The notes below the pieces were generated by a model, which had not been told where the DNA came from, searched no databases, and saw nothing but the letters and a program-made list of their open reading frames with translations. This document shows, in pieces, positions 51,144 through 60,080 of a stretch of DNA of 64,000 bases; the first letter of the stretch is position 1; every line of letters starts with the position of its first letter. The position numbers and the translations under genes are program-made. This stretch comes from Chloroflexota bacterium (GTDB lineage Bacteria > Chloroflexota > Anaerolineae > JAAYEA01): assembly GCA_019873665.1 (NCBI GenBank), contig JAIOAV010000001.1:20486-84485 (forward strand), given 5' to 3'.

Positions 51144-53045
51144 GTGCCGCTGCCTCCCCCCCGTGCCGATGCCATGGCGCAGCAAGCGTGTCCGGCTTGT
51201 AAACAAGTGAACCGCAGCAGCGCGCGCTTTTGCGCGCGCTGCGGTCGGCCTCTGGCTGAGATACAGCGGCGCGCGCTGCGCTCCGGCGAGTTGCTCAAGG
51301 GGGGCGAGTATCAGGTTCTCACCCGCCTCAGCCGCGGCGGCATGGGCGCGGTCTATCTGGTGCGCGACAAAAAGACCTTCGACCGCCCCTGCGTCATCAA
51401 AGAGATGCTGGACTATTACGATGCCAGCGACCCGCAAGCCAAGGCACGCGCCGAGGCGCGCTTTGCTGAAGAGGCGCGCACGCTGGCGTTGCTGAGCCAT
51501 CCCGGCATCCCCAAGATATACTCCTTCTTTGAGGAGGACGGCCGCTACTATATCGTCATGGAGTATATCCGCGGCGAGAACCTTGAGAAGTATGTAACGC
51601 ATGAAGATGACGGAGGCCAGATCGTGCCGCGTGCGAGCATCACGGAAGAGGAGATCCTCAGCTACGCGGTCCAGGTATGCGGCATCCTGGAGTATCTGGC
51701 GGACCAGCCGCGCCCGGTAGTCCATCAGGATATCAAGCCGGCCAATCTGATCCGCGAGCAAGTGGTGGGAGACGTCCGGCTGGTGGACTTTGGCACAGCC
51801 CGCAGCCGGTATCTGATGACTGGCTCACTGACACAGGGTGCGGCGGCTTCGCCTCGTTCTAGCGTCTATGGCACCATGGGGTATGCCGCACCAGAGCAGT
51901 GGCGCGGCGCAGCGGTGCCACGCTCAGATGTCTATGCGCTGGCGGCGACTATATATCACCTGTTGACGGATGATGACCCACGCGATCACCCGGGGCAGTT
52001 TCCCCAGCTGGCGAAGCTGCGCCCGGACCTGCAGGCGGCACTGGAACAGGCGTTACGCCCAGATCCGGCAGATCGGAGCAGCGCGCGCCAGTTGCGCCAG
52101 GCACTGGAGGCGATCGTTACGCCGCACCGCATGGTGGAGCATTTCGCCTTTCCCGGCGGAGAACGCATCCGCAGCATCAGTGGCATTCCTGCTATGGCCG
52201 ACAAATACTGGCAGGCTTCCTGCGGGTATCTGTACGGCGGCGATTTCGCGCGATGGTTTCGCGATATGAACCGGCTCGACCTGGTCGAGCTGGTGCAATC
52301 CACCTGCGCCCGCTTTCGCGACCGCGATGCCGGGCTAGAGGCATTCCTGCGCCGTCTAGACCCCGGCCTGCCCGATCCGCAGGTGGCAGTGGACCCCGCT
52401 ACCGTTGATCTGGGTCGTGTCGCACGGGAGGGCGAGTGTTCCGCCACCATTCACCTGCAGAACATGGGCCGTGGCTATGTGAGGGCGCATGTGCGCCCGC
52501 AGGCCGAGTGGCTGCGCGCGCGCCCGCAAAGTGTTGGGCTCTGGGCAGGTCAGCCGGCGGCGCCGGTTACGCTCACCGTGCGCGCAGCAAGACTGCCCCT
52601 TTTTGGCGACCACCGAGCGCCGCTTTTGATCAGCGCGGGGCGCGCCGGGCGGGTGACAGTGCCGGTGCGGATTCGGCTCTCGCTGTGGCGGGAGTTGTGC
52701 CGGCAGAGCGCGCGGGGATGGCGGGGCGCGCTGGCAGGTGGCCGTGAGGGTATGCGCCTCGCCAGCCAGCAGGTGCGTCGCGGCGTGGGGCGCGCGCTGC
52801 GCGCGCTGCAACGCCATACGCGCCTCACCACGTACGGTTATCTCTTTCTGGGCCTGGGGGGCGCGTTGGGCGGATGGTGGTTCTCCCTGGCGCGCGCATG
52901 GGCGGATTATGCGCTGGTCGCGCTTCTTGGCCCGGCGTTGCTGACGCTGTCATTAGGGTCGATCTTGGCGATTCTGACGCTCTCTTTCGGCGCGCTCTCT
53001 GGCGCCGTGCGAGGCGTCTGGCGGACATTCGAGAGTGAAAGCTGA
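51144..53045 (+). CDS. Zinc-ribbon Ser/Thr kinase with C-terminal membrane region
   Basis: 633 residues. Zinc ribbon (CPAC, CARC; 16-33), kinase domain (about 50-320): RGGMGAVYLV, Lys86 (VIKEML), catalytic loop HQDIKPAN (194-201, Gln replacing Arg), DFG 215-217, APEQW. Then an Ig-like region (about 420-530, LGRVAREGECSATIHLQNMG) and two hydrophobic stretches near the C-terminus (about 577-630). GTG 51144 follows GGGGGAGG; an internal ATG at 51174 lacks a site. The Gln marks a non-RD kinase, but other key residues are kept. Confidence 0.9.
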   Translation: MPLPPPRADAMAQQACPACKQVNRSSARFCARCGRPLAEIQRRALRSGELLKGGEYQVLTRLSRGGMGAVYLVRDKKTFDRPCVIKEMLDYYDASDPQAKARAEARFAEEARTLALLSHPGIPKIYSFFEEDGRYYIVMEYIRGENLEKYVTHEDDGGQIVPRASITEEEILSYAVQVCGILEYLADQPRPVVHQDIKPANLIREQVVGDVRLVDFGTARSRYLMTGSLTQGAAASPRSSVYGTMGYAAPEQWRGAAVPRSDVYALAATIYHLLTDDDPRDHPGQFPQLAKLRPDLQAALEQALRPDPADRSSARQLRQALEAIVTPHRMVEHFAFPGGERIRSISGIPAMADKYWQASCGYLYGGDFARWFRDMNRLDLVELVQSTCARFRDRDAGLEAFLRRLDPGLPDPQVAVDPATVDLGRVAREGECSATIHLQNMGRGYVRAHVRPQAEWLRARPQSVGLWAGQPAAPVTLTVRAARLPLFGDHRAPLLISAGRAGRVTVPVRIRLSLWRELCRQSARGWRGALAGGREGMRLASQQVRRGVGRALRALQRHTRLTTYGYLFLGLGGALGGWWFSLARAWADYALVALLGPALLTLSLGSILAILTLSFGALSGAVRGVWRTFESES

Positions 53046-55528
53046 TGCGTTGTCCTAACTGTGGTGAGATGAATCGGGCCGGAGCCCGTTTTTGCAGCAA
53101 ATGCCGGGCGGCGTTGACGCCTGGCGTCGGGGCGGCGCTGCTGCCCGGGCAGACGATGAACAACGGCCAGTATCGGGTGATCAAGCAGCTCGGCAAGGGT
53201 GGCATGGGTGCCATCTACTTGGCGGCGAACACGCTGGCGTTCGACCGCCTGGCCGTCATCAAAGAGATGCTGGCATACTATGAGCCGGGGGAAGAGCGAG
53301 AGGCACTGGAGCGCTTTGAGCAGGAGGCCAAGACGCTGGCCGCGCTCAAGCATCCTGGCATCCCTGATATGTATGGCTACTTTTCCGAACGTGGCCACAA
53401 CTATATCGTGATGGAGTACATCGAAGGGGATAACCTGGCCCAGGGCCTGACGCGCGAGGATGACCAGGGAAATGTCATCCCCGGCAAGCCGTATCCGGTA
53501 GAGGATGTGCTTCGCTATGGCGTCGAGATTGCCCGCGTGCTGGAGTATCTGGCGAATCTTCAGCCAGAACCCTTTGTCCACAATGATGTCAAGCCCGCGA
53601 ATATCATTATTGATCGCAACAGTAACCAGGCAGTGCTGGTGGACTTTGGCACAGCCAAGGCGCGCTACAAGCTGGACACCGGCGGGCAGGTGGGCCTGAA
53701 GAAGCCCGATGTCTATGGCACGGTGGGATACGCGCCGCCGGAGCAATATCAGGGGCGCAGTGAGCCGCGTTCTGACGTGTATGCGTTGGCGGCCACCATG
53801 TATCATCTCCTCACCGACGATGACCCGCGCGAGCATCCCTTCAAGTTCCCCAAAATGGATGACCTGCCGGCTGGCTTGCGCCTTGTGCTGGAGAGGGCGC
53901 TCACGCCGGAGGTGGAAAAGCGCCTGACGGCGGAAGAGTTCCGCCAACAGCTAGAGTCGGTGCGCGCTGGATACCGCAGCTCAGTGCAGCCGATCATTTT
54001 CCCCGAAGGCAACATGGCCACTACGGTAACCGGCATGCTGGACCTCTCCCTAAAGCACTGGGAATATGCGAGGCAGATCCTCTACGACGGCAGCCTGTCC
54101 AGTTGGCTGCGCAACTCGCTCTACAACCCGGTGGCCGCAGACGAGGCAAAGGGGGCGGTGCAGGCGTACCCGGAGGATCCGGATGCGGGGCTGGATGCCT
54201 TCCTGCGCAGCTTGAACCCGCGCCTGCCCAAACCGCAGCTTCGTGTCATCCAAAGGGAGCTGGATTTCGGCGATATCGAGCTGGGCGAGAGCAGGGAGCT
54301 GATCGTCTCGCTGGTCAATACTGCGCCTGCTGGCGCGCGCGGCCAGCTTTCTACCACAGCGCCGTGGCTGCGTCCAGCTGCGGCCACCTTTGGCGTGCCG
54401 CCCAAGGATCGCAAAGACCTGACGATCCGCGTCATGAATACCGGCGCGCTGGTCCCTGACCAGCGGTACACTGACTCGATCTCCATCGAGCCGGCGGACG
54501 CCGCGCCGCTGCGCGTGGCGGCACGCATGCGCGTGATCGCGCCCACGCCCACAAAACGGCTGCAGCCGCCAACGACCAGAACCGCGCCGGCGAGTCGCCC
54601 GGCTCGCCCCCGGACGCAGATGTCCACGCCGGCCCGGCCGACGATCAGCAGGCAGAACCTGCTGCTAGGCATCCTACTGCTGGGCGCGCTCCTGATTGGC
54701 GTATACGCTCTCTGGGGCCGCATGCTGATCGGCAGCGGAGACTATGCAGCCGGACTGCAGGCGCTGGCCGAGGGAGACTGGGCGCGTGCGCGGCAAAACC
54801 TGCGCGACGTGGATCCACGGGATGAGGCTGCCATTGCGGCGGTGGGGCTCGCCCTGGATCAGCAGTGGGTGGAAATCCCCGCTGGGACGCTTATGATGGG
54901 CCGCGACGATGGCCCGCGCGACGAGCAGCCGGCGCATGAGGTGCCAGTGGACGCGTTTGCGCTGCAACGCTTCGAGGTAACCAACGTTCAATATCAGCGC
55001 TTTGTGAATGCCACCGGCCATGCCGCGCCGCGGCACTGGTGGGATGGCCACTTTGCCAAAGGAGATGCGTTGCTGCCGGTGGTCAACGTCACATGGTACG
55101 ACGCCACCGCGTACGCCGAATGGCTGAGCCGAGATCTGGCTTCTCCGATTCGGTTGCCGAGCGAGGCCGAATGGGAGTGGGCTGCTCGCGGTGCAGCGGG
55201 CCGACTCTACCCATGGGGAAATGAGGATGACAAACGGTGTCGGAATGCAGCGGACACGGGTAGAAACGGCCCTGTTGCCATCGGGACGTACCCATGCGGC
55301 GCGACTCCGGCTGGCGTGATGGATCTGGCAGGTAACGCGCGGGAGTGGACGCGCGACATTCACGGCCTCTATCGCGTGCCGCATAAGCCGCCGGACGTGG
55401 GGACCAGCATGGCCGTTCGGGGCGGCTCTTGGGAGAGCTTCAGCGTCGTCAGTACGATGCGCGAACACGCCGAGGCGACCAGTGCGACCGCTGATCTCGG
55501 CTTTCGCTGCGTCAAGGCAGAGCATTGA
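53045..55528 (+). CDS. Zinc-ribbon Ser/Thr kinase fused to formylglycine-enzyme-like domain
   Basis: 827 residues. Zinc ribbon (CPNC, CSKC; 3-20), kinase (about 40-310): KGGMGAIYLA, Lys73 (VIKEML), catalytic loop HNDVKPAN (179-186, Asn replacing Arg), DFG 200-202. Ig-like region (400-497), Pro/Arg linker, one membrane helix (539-558) and an external FGE-sulfatase-like domain (607-825): MGRDDGPRDEQPAHEV, RLPSEAEWEWAARG, MDLAGNAREW, RGGSW, GFRCV. The cysteine pair of true formylglycine enzymes is missing after RGGSW, so a binding or sensory role is more likely. The start overlaps the previous stop. Confidence 0.9.
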   Translation: MRCPNCGEMNRAGARFCSKCRAALTPGVGAALLPGQTMNNGQYRVIKQLGKGGMGAIYLAANTLAFDRLAVIKEMLAYYEPGEEREALERFEQEAKTLAALKHPGIPDMYGYFSERGHNYIVMEYIEGDNLAQGLTREDDQGNVIPGKPYPVEDVLRYGVEIARVLEYLANLQPEPFVHNDVKPANIIIDRNSNQAVLVDFGTAKARYKLDTGGQVGLKKPDVYGTVGYAPPEQYQGRSEPRSDVYALAATMYHLLTDDDPREHPFKFPKMDDLPAGLRLVLERALTPEVEKRLTAEEFRQQLESVRAGYRSSVQPIIFPEGNMATTVTGMLDLSLKHWEYARQILYDGSLSSWLRNSLYNPVAADEAKGAVQAYPEDPDAGLDAFLRSLNPRLPKPQLRVIQRELDFGDIELGESRELIVSLVNTAPAGARGQLSTTAPWLRPAAATFGVPPKDRKDLTIRVMNTGALVPDQRYTDSISIEPADAAPLRVAARMRVIAPTPTKRLQPPTTRTAPASRPARPRTQMSTPARPTISRQNLLLGILLLGALLIGVYALWGRMLIGSGDYAAGLQALAEGDWARARQNLRDVDPRDEAAIAAVGLALDQQWVEIPAGTLMMGRDDGPRDEQPAHEVPVDAFALQRFEVTNVQYQRFVNATGHAAPRHWWDGHFAKGDALLPVVNVTWYDATAYAEWLSRDLASPIRLPSEAEWEWAARGAAGRLYPWGNEDDKRCRNAADTGRNGPVAIGTYPCGATPAGVMDLAGNAREWTRDIHGLYRVPHKPPDVGTSMAVRGGSWESFSVVSTMREHAEATSATADLGFRCVKAEH

Positions 55529-55541
55529 GCAGGGGATAGTG

Positions 55542-56714
55542 ATGGCTACCTGTATTCGCTGTGGTGCACCACTGCGCCCGCAAGCCAAGTTTTGTCACCG
55601 CTGCGGTATGCCGCTGGCTGGGCTGCAAGGAGGACGATATCGCATCGTCCGGCAGCTTGGGCGTGGCGGCATGGGCGCGGTGTACGTGGCGGAAGATCGC
55701 GAGCTGTTCGGGCGGCCCTGCGTGATCAAGGAGATGCTGAACATCTACTTGGCCTCGGCGGACAGGCTGCGCGCCGAACAGGACTTTCGCCGCGAAGCGG
55801 AGCTGCTGGCCCATCTGAACCAGCCTGGTCATCCGAATATCCCCGAGATCTATGGCCACTTTGTGGAGAGCGGCCGCCACTATCTCGTGATGAAGTACAT
55901 CGCGGGGCAAAACCTGGAACAGCGTCTGGCGCAGATGAAGCGCCCCTTTTCCGAGGCAGAGGTGCTGCGATTCATGATCCCGGTGTGTGACGCATTGGCC
56001 TATATGCATCAGCGCACCCCGCCCGTGATACATCGCGACGTCAAGCCAGCCAATATCATACTTGGCGAGGACAAGCGTATCTGGCTGGTGGATTTCGGCC
56101 TGGCCAAGGCCACGCTGGTAGATGGCGCTATGGTGATGATGGGCGGCAAGACGATGGCGATGGGCACGCCCGGATATACGCCCCTGGAGCAATGGCAGCG
56201 TGCCGCAGTTCCCGCTTCTGACATCTACGCCCTGGGCGCGACCATCTATCATCTGCTGTCGGGGCGCGATCCGCGCGACCGTTTCGCCAGCTTCCCGGAG
56301 CTGGATCTGGACATCATACGTTCCTTTTCGCAATGGATGCCGCTGCGCCAGGTGGCGCCGGAGGTGTCTGAGGAGATGGAGGAGCTGGTGATGAGAGCGC
56401 TACGCGTGGAACCAGCGCAGCGCCCCTCGGCGGCAGAGCTCAGGCATCAGTTCGAGATACTCCTGCGCGACCAAGAAGACCCGGCGACGCGCACACTGCG
56501 GCGCTTTGGGCCTTCCGTGGGGCGGATTCTGGGCGTGTTGCTCGCCACGTTTCTGGGGCACATCTTCGGATCGCGTCGGGGTCTTCCGGTCGGAAGAACG
56601 ACGCCTCCTCTGCCGTCTGGCGGCGCGGGGCGTGTATGCACGCTATGTGATGGCACGGGCGTGGTGCTGGGAAAAGTCAGGTGCCCAGTATGTGGCGGGA
56701 CGGGCCGCTGGTGA
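55542..56714 (+). CDS. Zinc-ribbon Ser/Thr kinase with DnaJ-like zinc finger
   Basis: 390 residues. Zinc ribbon (CIRC, CHRC; 4-21), kinase (about 30-320) with RGGMGAVYVA, Lys63 (VIKEML), the only canonical catalytic loop of the island (HRDVKPAN, 164-171), DFG 184-186 and PLEQW in place of APEQW. A hydrophobic stretch follows (about 337-353), then two CxxCxGTG repeats (366-387), as in the DnaJ zinc domain. ATG 55542 is preferred; the longer frame starts inside the previous gene. It converges on the lipid kinase gene. Confidence 0.9.
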   Translation: MATCIRCGAPLRPQAKFCHRCGMPLAGLQGGRYRIVRQLGRGGMGAVYVAEDRELFGRPCVIKEMLNIYLASADRLRAEQDFRREAELLAHLNQPGHPNIPEIYGHFVESGRHYLVMKYIAGQNLEQRLAQMKRPFSEAEVLRFMIPVCDALAYMHQRTPPVIHRDVKPANIILGEDKRIWLVDFGLAKATLVDGAMVMMGGKTMAMGTPGYTPLEQWQRAAVPASDIYALGATIYHLLSGRDPRDRFASFPELDLDIIRSFSQWMPLRQVAPEVSEEMEELVMRALRVEPAQRPSAAELRHQFEILLRDQEDPATRTLRRFGPSVGRILGVLLATFLGHIFGSRRGLPVGRTTPPLPSGGAGRVCTLCDGTGVVLGKVRCPVCGGTGRW

Positions 56715-56718
56715 GCGC

Positions 56719-57627
56719 TCAGGCGATGATCCAGAGGCTCTGTGGCAGCAGTTCGAACTCGATGCGACGGCTGCCATCGTCATAGATTTCACCATCAATC
56801 TGCGCGACGACCGGATCGGGCGCTTCCAGGACCACATGGCGCGCCCGCGTCATGTAGATCGGTTTTTTGCCCACGTGCGTGCCCTTCATGAAATGCGGCA
56901 AAAGCTGCAGGATCCCCGGCCTGTTGACGTAACCGGCAACGAGCAGATCGAAGAGGCCATCGTCTGCTTTTGCCTCTGGCGCGACCAGAAAACCGCCACC
57001 GTAGCGGCGGCCATTCGCCACTGAGGCCATCAGCGTCGGCTGTCGCATCACCTGGCCATCGTATTCGATGGTCGTCATTGGGGCCTGATAGTTCAGCAGG
57101 AGCGTCTTGAAGATCGCCATCATATAGAGAGGCAAGCCACGCAGCAGGCCGGGGGCGATCTGGCGAATCTTGGTCGCCTCCACCGTAACGATGGTATCAA
57201 AGCCGACGCCGGCCACATTGACAAAGTAGCGCTGATTGATGCGCCCTACGTCAATCAGGCGGCGGTTGCCGCGCGCGATCCGCTCCGCTACGCCGGCGAT
57301 ATCATCCGGCCAGTCGATGGCGATGCGGAAATCGTTGCCCGACCCCGCCGGGATGATCCCCAATGTGCCCACGGGCTGATGGTCGCGGCGGGTCATCATG
57401 CCGTTGACCACCTCATTGGTTGTGCCGTCGCCGCCCATGGACAGGATGGTGTCATACCCCTCGACGATGGCTTGGTGCGCCAGCTCGGCTGCGTGCCAGC
57501 GCCGCTCCGTACGCACCACATCGGGCACGATCCCCCGTGCGCCCAGCGCTGTGAGCACGTCGGGCAAGAGCCGCTCGGCCTTGCCAAGCCCGGCCAGAGG
57601 ATTGATGATCAATTTGTAGCGAGACAA
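56719..57627 (-). CDS. Diacylglycerol kinase-like lipid kinase (YegS/DgkB family)
   Basis: 302 residues. Start RYKLIINPLAGLGKAERLL, then the catalytic GGDGTTNEVVNGM and GIIPAGSGNDFRIA, both hallmarks of the DAGK fold, and the C-terminal APDPVVAQIDGE. It phosphorylates diacylglycerol or a related lipid, possibly sphingosine-like. TTG 57627 has GGAGG just upstream; GTG 57639 is an alternative. Read toward the last kinase gene of the island, with four bases between stops. Confidence 0.9.
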   Translation of the reverse strand: MSRYKLIINPLAGLGKAERLLPDVLTALGARGIVPDVVRTERRWHAAELAHQAIVEGYDTILSMGGDGTTNEVVNGMMTRRDHQPVGTLGIIPAGSGNDFRIAIDWPDDIAGVAERIARGNRRLIDVGRINQRYFVNVAGVGFDTIVTVEATKIRQIAPGLLRGLPLYMMAIFKTLLLNYQAPMTTIEYDGQVMRQPTLMASVANGRRYGGGFLVAPEAKADDGLFDLLVAGYVNRPGILQLLPHFMKGTHVGKKPIYMTRARHVVLEAPDPVVAQIDGEIYDDGSRRIEFELLPQSLWIIA

Positions 57628-57951
57628 AGAGACCTCCACTGCAATCGTTTGACCTGTTACCGCCCAGAGGAGAGAGCTCGGCGCATGTCGGCGGCTTGGC
57701 TAACTCAATCTGTCATTATAAAAACACTGTGGCCTATTCCAGGTTGCGCGGCATCCACGGCTGATCTCACATCGTACCAGAAAGTGGAAGCATAGGCAAA
57801 TATGATCCTGTATGACGCACATCATAGTGGGCGCTCTAGATCGTCGTTATGATTGCGTTTTGAAGATAGATTGATTATTCGATGTGTTGACGTCATAAGG
57901 AAAAACGCATATACTATGATTAGTGGGCGGACGAACCGAAAGGAGATAAAG
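57628..57951. other. Divergent intergenic region, lipid kinase / nitroreductase
   Basis: 324 bases without a gene. A minus-strand TATAAT (57720-57715) may belong to a lipid kinase promoter, without a clear -35 box. The consensus nitroreductase promoter is at 57887-57915. The stretch is more AT-rich than its neighbours. Nothing else was recognised. Confidence 0.55.
57887..57915 (+). promoter_or_regulatory. Promoter for the nitroreductase-family gene
   Basis: TTGACG (57887-57892), 17-base spacer, TATACT (57910-57915), 37 bases before the start codon. Confidence 0.8.
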
Positions 57952-58518
57952 ATGAAAGGCAGCAACACTCTCAAATTGCTTAGCAAACGGCGGACTGTCA
58001 GAAGGTTCACTGACCAAGAGGTATCTGAGGAGCAAATCGCTGCCTTGATCGAGGCGGCCTTCTATGCGCCGAACTACCTCAATCGGCGGCCATGGCATTT
58101 CCTTGTCGTGCGGGACAAAGGTGTGCAGAACACCCTGGGCAGCATCTTGGGCGTTCGTCCTTATGTGCAAGAAGCCTCGGCAGTGATTGTGCTGCTGGGC
58201 GACGCTCAGCTCTCCAGCGCCTGGCAACTGGACTTGGCCGTGGCCGGCGAGAACATCGTCATTGCAGCGACCGCTATGGGCCTCGGATCTGCCTGGGTGG
58301 GCAACCCCCACAGCCCAGCATGGGACGTGACGGAGCAGAAGATACGCGAGCTGCTCGATATACCCAAGCACATTGGCGTGCTGGCTCTCATCGCAATCGG
58401 CTATCCAGCGCAGGCGCCAGAGCCGCACACGAAAGAGGAACGCTGGGATGTGTCCCGCGTGCACTATGGCAAGTTCAGCCATCTCAAGGGCGAATGGGGC
58501 AATATCAAGATCAAGTAG
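57952..58518 (+). CDS. Nitroreductase-family flavoprotein
   Basis: 188 residues. FMN-binding motifs: LSKRRTVRRFTDQEVSEEQI (Arg cluster), AFYAPNYLNRRPWHFLVV, and GENIVIAATAMGLGSAWVG. The family reduces nitroaromatics, quinones, or in some members dehalogenates or makes ligands; the substrate is not clear. ATG 57952 follows AAGGAGAT; a longer frame upstream covers the promoter and is discarded. It stands alone with its own promoter and terminator. Confidence 0.9.
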   Translation: MKGSNTLKLLSKRRTVRRFTDQEVSEEQIAALIEAAFYAPNYLNRRPWHFLVVRDKGVQNTLGSILGVRPYVQEASAVIVLLGDAQLSSAWQLDLAVAGENIVIAATAMGLGSAWVGNPHSPAWDVTEQKIRELLDIPKHIGVLALIAIGYPAQAPEPHTKEERWDVSRVHYGKFSHLKGEWGNIKIK

Positions 58519-58567
58519 GAAGGCGCGGACTCTCGCGCGCCGTTGAGTTGCATGTTATTGACAAGAG

Positions 58568-58600
58568 AAATGCTCGCCAAGAGCCTTGGCGAGCATTTTA
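58568..58600 (+). terminator. Terminator of the nitroreductase gene
   Basis: A 14-bp perfect stem (58568-58581 with 58585-58598), AGC loop, then TTA. A strong hairpin with a short T tail. Confidence 0.85.
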
Positions 58601-58641
58601 GTCTTTGGCGTGTTTCGCAGTGAAAGGGGCTAGGAAGGGGG

Positions 58642-59505
58642 ATGTTGACTGGCATGATGACACAGGCCGAGCTGGAGCGGCGGCGTGAGGCGAGGCGACG
58701 TCTCTTGTCCGGGCGCAAGCTCGTAACCGATGCCGAGGCGGCGCAATACGTGGACGAGCGCGGCCTGGCGCTGCTCTGCCCGCTACCCGACCTGCCGCTG
58801 CCGAGCATCACCGAAGCGGATTCGCGCCAGCCCTGGTCCGGCTTTGACATCACCGATGGCGCATGGCGCTGGAAGGAGATGCTGCCTGCAGCCAAGCTCT
58901 GCGCCTACCAGAAACTGATCCGCAATCGCGGCACGTTTATCTCGTGGCGGCTTTATCCCAGCTTCTATGTGCTTTATGGCCCTGAGGCCAGCTACGAGGA
59001 TGAATACCATGCTGGCCGGCTGGAGCGTCTGGCGTATATTGTGTTGCAGACGGTTGAGGATGAGGGAATGCTCAGCTCGCGCGAGCTGTGGCAGAAGGTG
59101 CGCTTTCACTTTGGCGGCAATCGTGCGCGCTTTGAGGCGGTTCTGGCCGCGCTGCAACGCACGTTTTGCCTGACTGTCGCCGGCGGCTCCCTGGAGGGGT
59201 GGTCGTTGCATTACTGGGATCTGACGGAGCGCCAGGTCCCACACGGCCTGTTGGATAATCTCCCGTCCATCGGCGCTGCCCGGGAGGCGCTCCTCCTACA
59301 GGCGATTGACAATCTGGTCGTCGCCAGCATCAGCGACCTCCGTGCGATCTTGCGTTGGCCTGCTGCCGAGGTTCAGGCATACCTGCAACAACTGGTCGAG
59401 GCTGGGCGCCTAACCAGGGTGCGGGTAGAAGATGAGCGGGCATTGTATTGGGCGCTCGCTGGCGGCGTTCCCGCTGACGCGGCTACTCCTCGCGCGCGTG
59501 AATGA
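58642..59505 (+). CDS. Winged-helix protein related to AlkZ/YcaQ glycosylases
   Basis: 287 residues. N-terminal helix LERRREARRRLLSGRKLVTDAEAAQYVDERGLALL, central aromatic segment (TFISWRLYPSFYVLYG), then winged-helix-like regions (SSRELWQKVRFHFGGNRARFEAVLAAL; LRAILRWPAAEVQAYLQQLVEAG). The layout resembles AlkZ-related winged-helix proteins; the catalytic QxQ or QxD motif of active YcaQ/AlkZ is not apparent, so enzyme activity is doubtful. ATG 58642 follows GGAAGGGGG. Its 3' end overlaps the convergent uspA-like gene by 23 bases. Confidence 0.6.
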   Translation: MLTGMMTQAELERRREARRRLLSGRKLVTDAEAAQYVDERGLALLCPLPDLPLPSITEADSRQPWSGFDITDGAWRWKEMLPAAKLCAYQKLIRNRGTFISWRLYPSFYVLYGPEASYEDEYHAGRLERLAYIVLQTVEDEGMLSSRELWQKVRFHFGGNRARFEAVLAALQRTFCLTVAGGSLEGWSLHYWDLTERQVPHGLLDNLPSIGAAREALLLQAIDNLVVASISDLRAILRWPAAEVQAYLQQLVEAGRLTRVRVEDERALYWALAGGVPADAATPRARE

Positions 59506-59917
59506 GCAGGATCGGGCAGTGAGCTCCCTGCAAGACCCGCTCCGCCACACTGCCAAATACCCAGCGCCCCAGCCCAGACCTGCCGTGCGTGGACATGGCG
59601 ATCAGGTCTACTCTCTCCAGCTCAGCATAGTCCACGATGGACTCGGCTGCTTTGCCCTTGACAATCACCGGTCGTGCGCTGATCCCCTCTTCTTCCAGAT
59701 GGTTCTCGACCCTCTCGAGGTAGCGCTGGGCGTCCTGCTCTGCCAGCTCTTCATCCTCGATAATGGTGGCGTTTGGCGAGGCAGAGATAGCGGGAATGCG
59801 CAAAACGTGGAAGAGGATTACCTCGCTGCCGAATCCTCTGGCCAGGGGTTTTACATGCGAGAGCACCTTTTCCGCCAGTGTGGAGCCATCGAGTGGGACT
59901 AGAATCTTTTTGAACAT
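59483..59917 (-). CDS. Universal stress protein (UspA family)
   Basis: 144 residues. Start KKILVPLDGSTLAEKVLSHV, C-terminal nucleotide-binding motif MSTHGRSGLGRWVFGSVAERVLQ then CPILLIHA. The GxxGxxxxxG(S) pattern is complete, so ATP binding is likely. It converges on the winged-helix gene with a short 3' overlap. Role: general stress or metabolite sensing; partner unknown. Confidence 0.93.
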   Translation of the reverse strand: MFKKILVPLDGSTLAEKVLSHVKPLARGFGSEVILFHVLRIPAISASPNATIIEDEELAEQDAQRYLERVENHLEEEGISARPVIVKGKAAESIVDYAELERVDLIAMSTHGRSGLGRWVFGSVAERVLQGAHCPILLIHAREE

Positions 59918-60017
59918 CAGACCCTCCTTGAGGCGATGGGCAAGTAGAGCTCGTGGGCGAATACACGATGACCGCTACAATTATAGGTGCGCCGGCGTGC
60001 GTGTCAACAAAGCCATC

Positions 60018-60046
60018 TTGTCTTTATGGCCAATTTGTGCTAGACT
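60018..60046 (+). promoter_or_regulatory. Promoter for the stalk protein gene
   Basis: TTGTCT (60018-60023), 17-base spacer, TAGACT (60041-60046), 34 bases before the start codon. Confidence 0.7.
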
Positions 60047-60080
60047 TGGCGCGCATCTGATGTCAATCAAGAGGAGTGCG

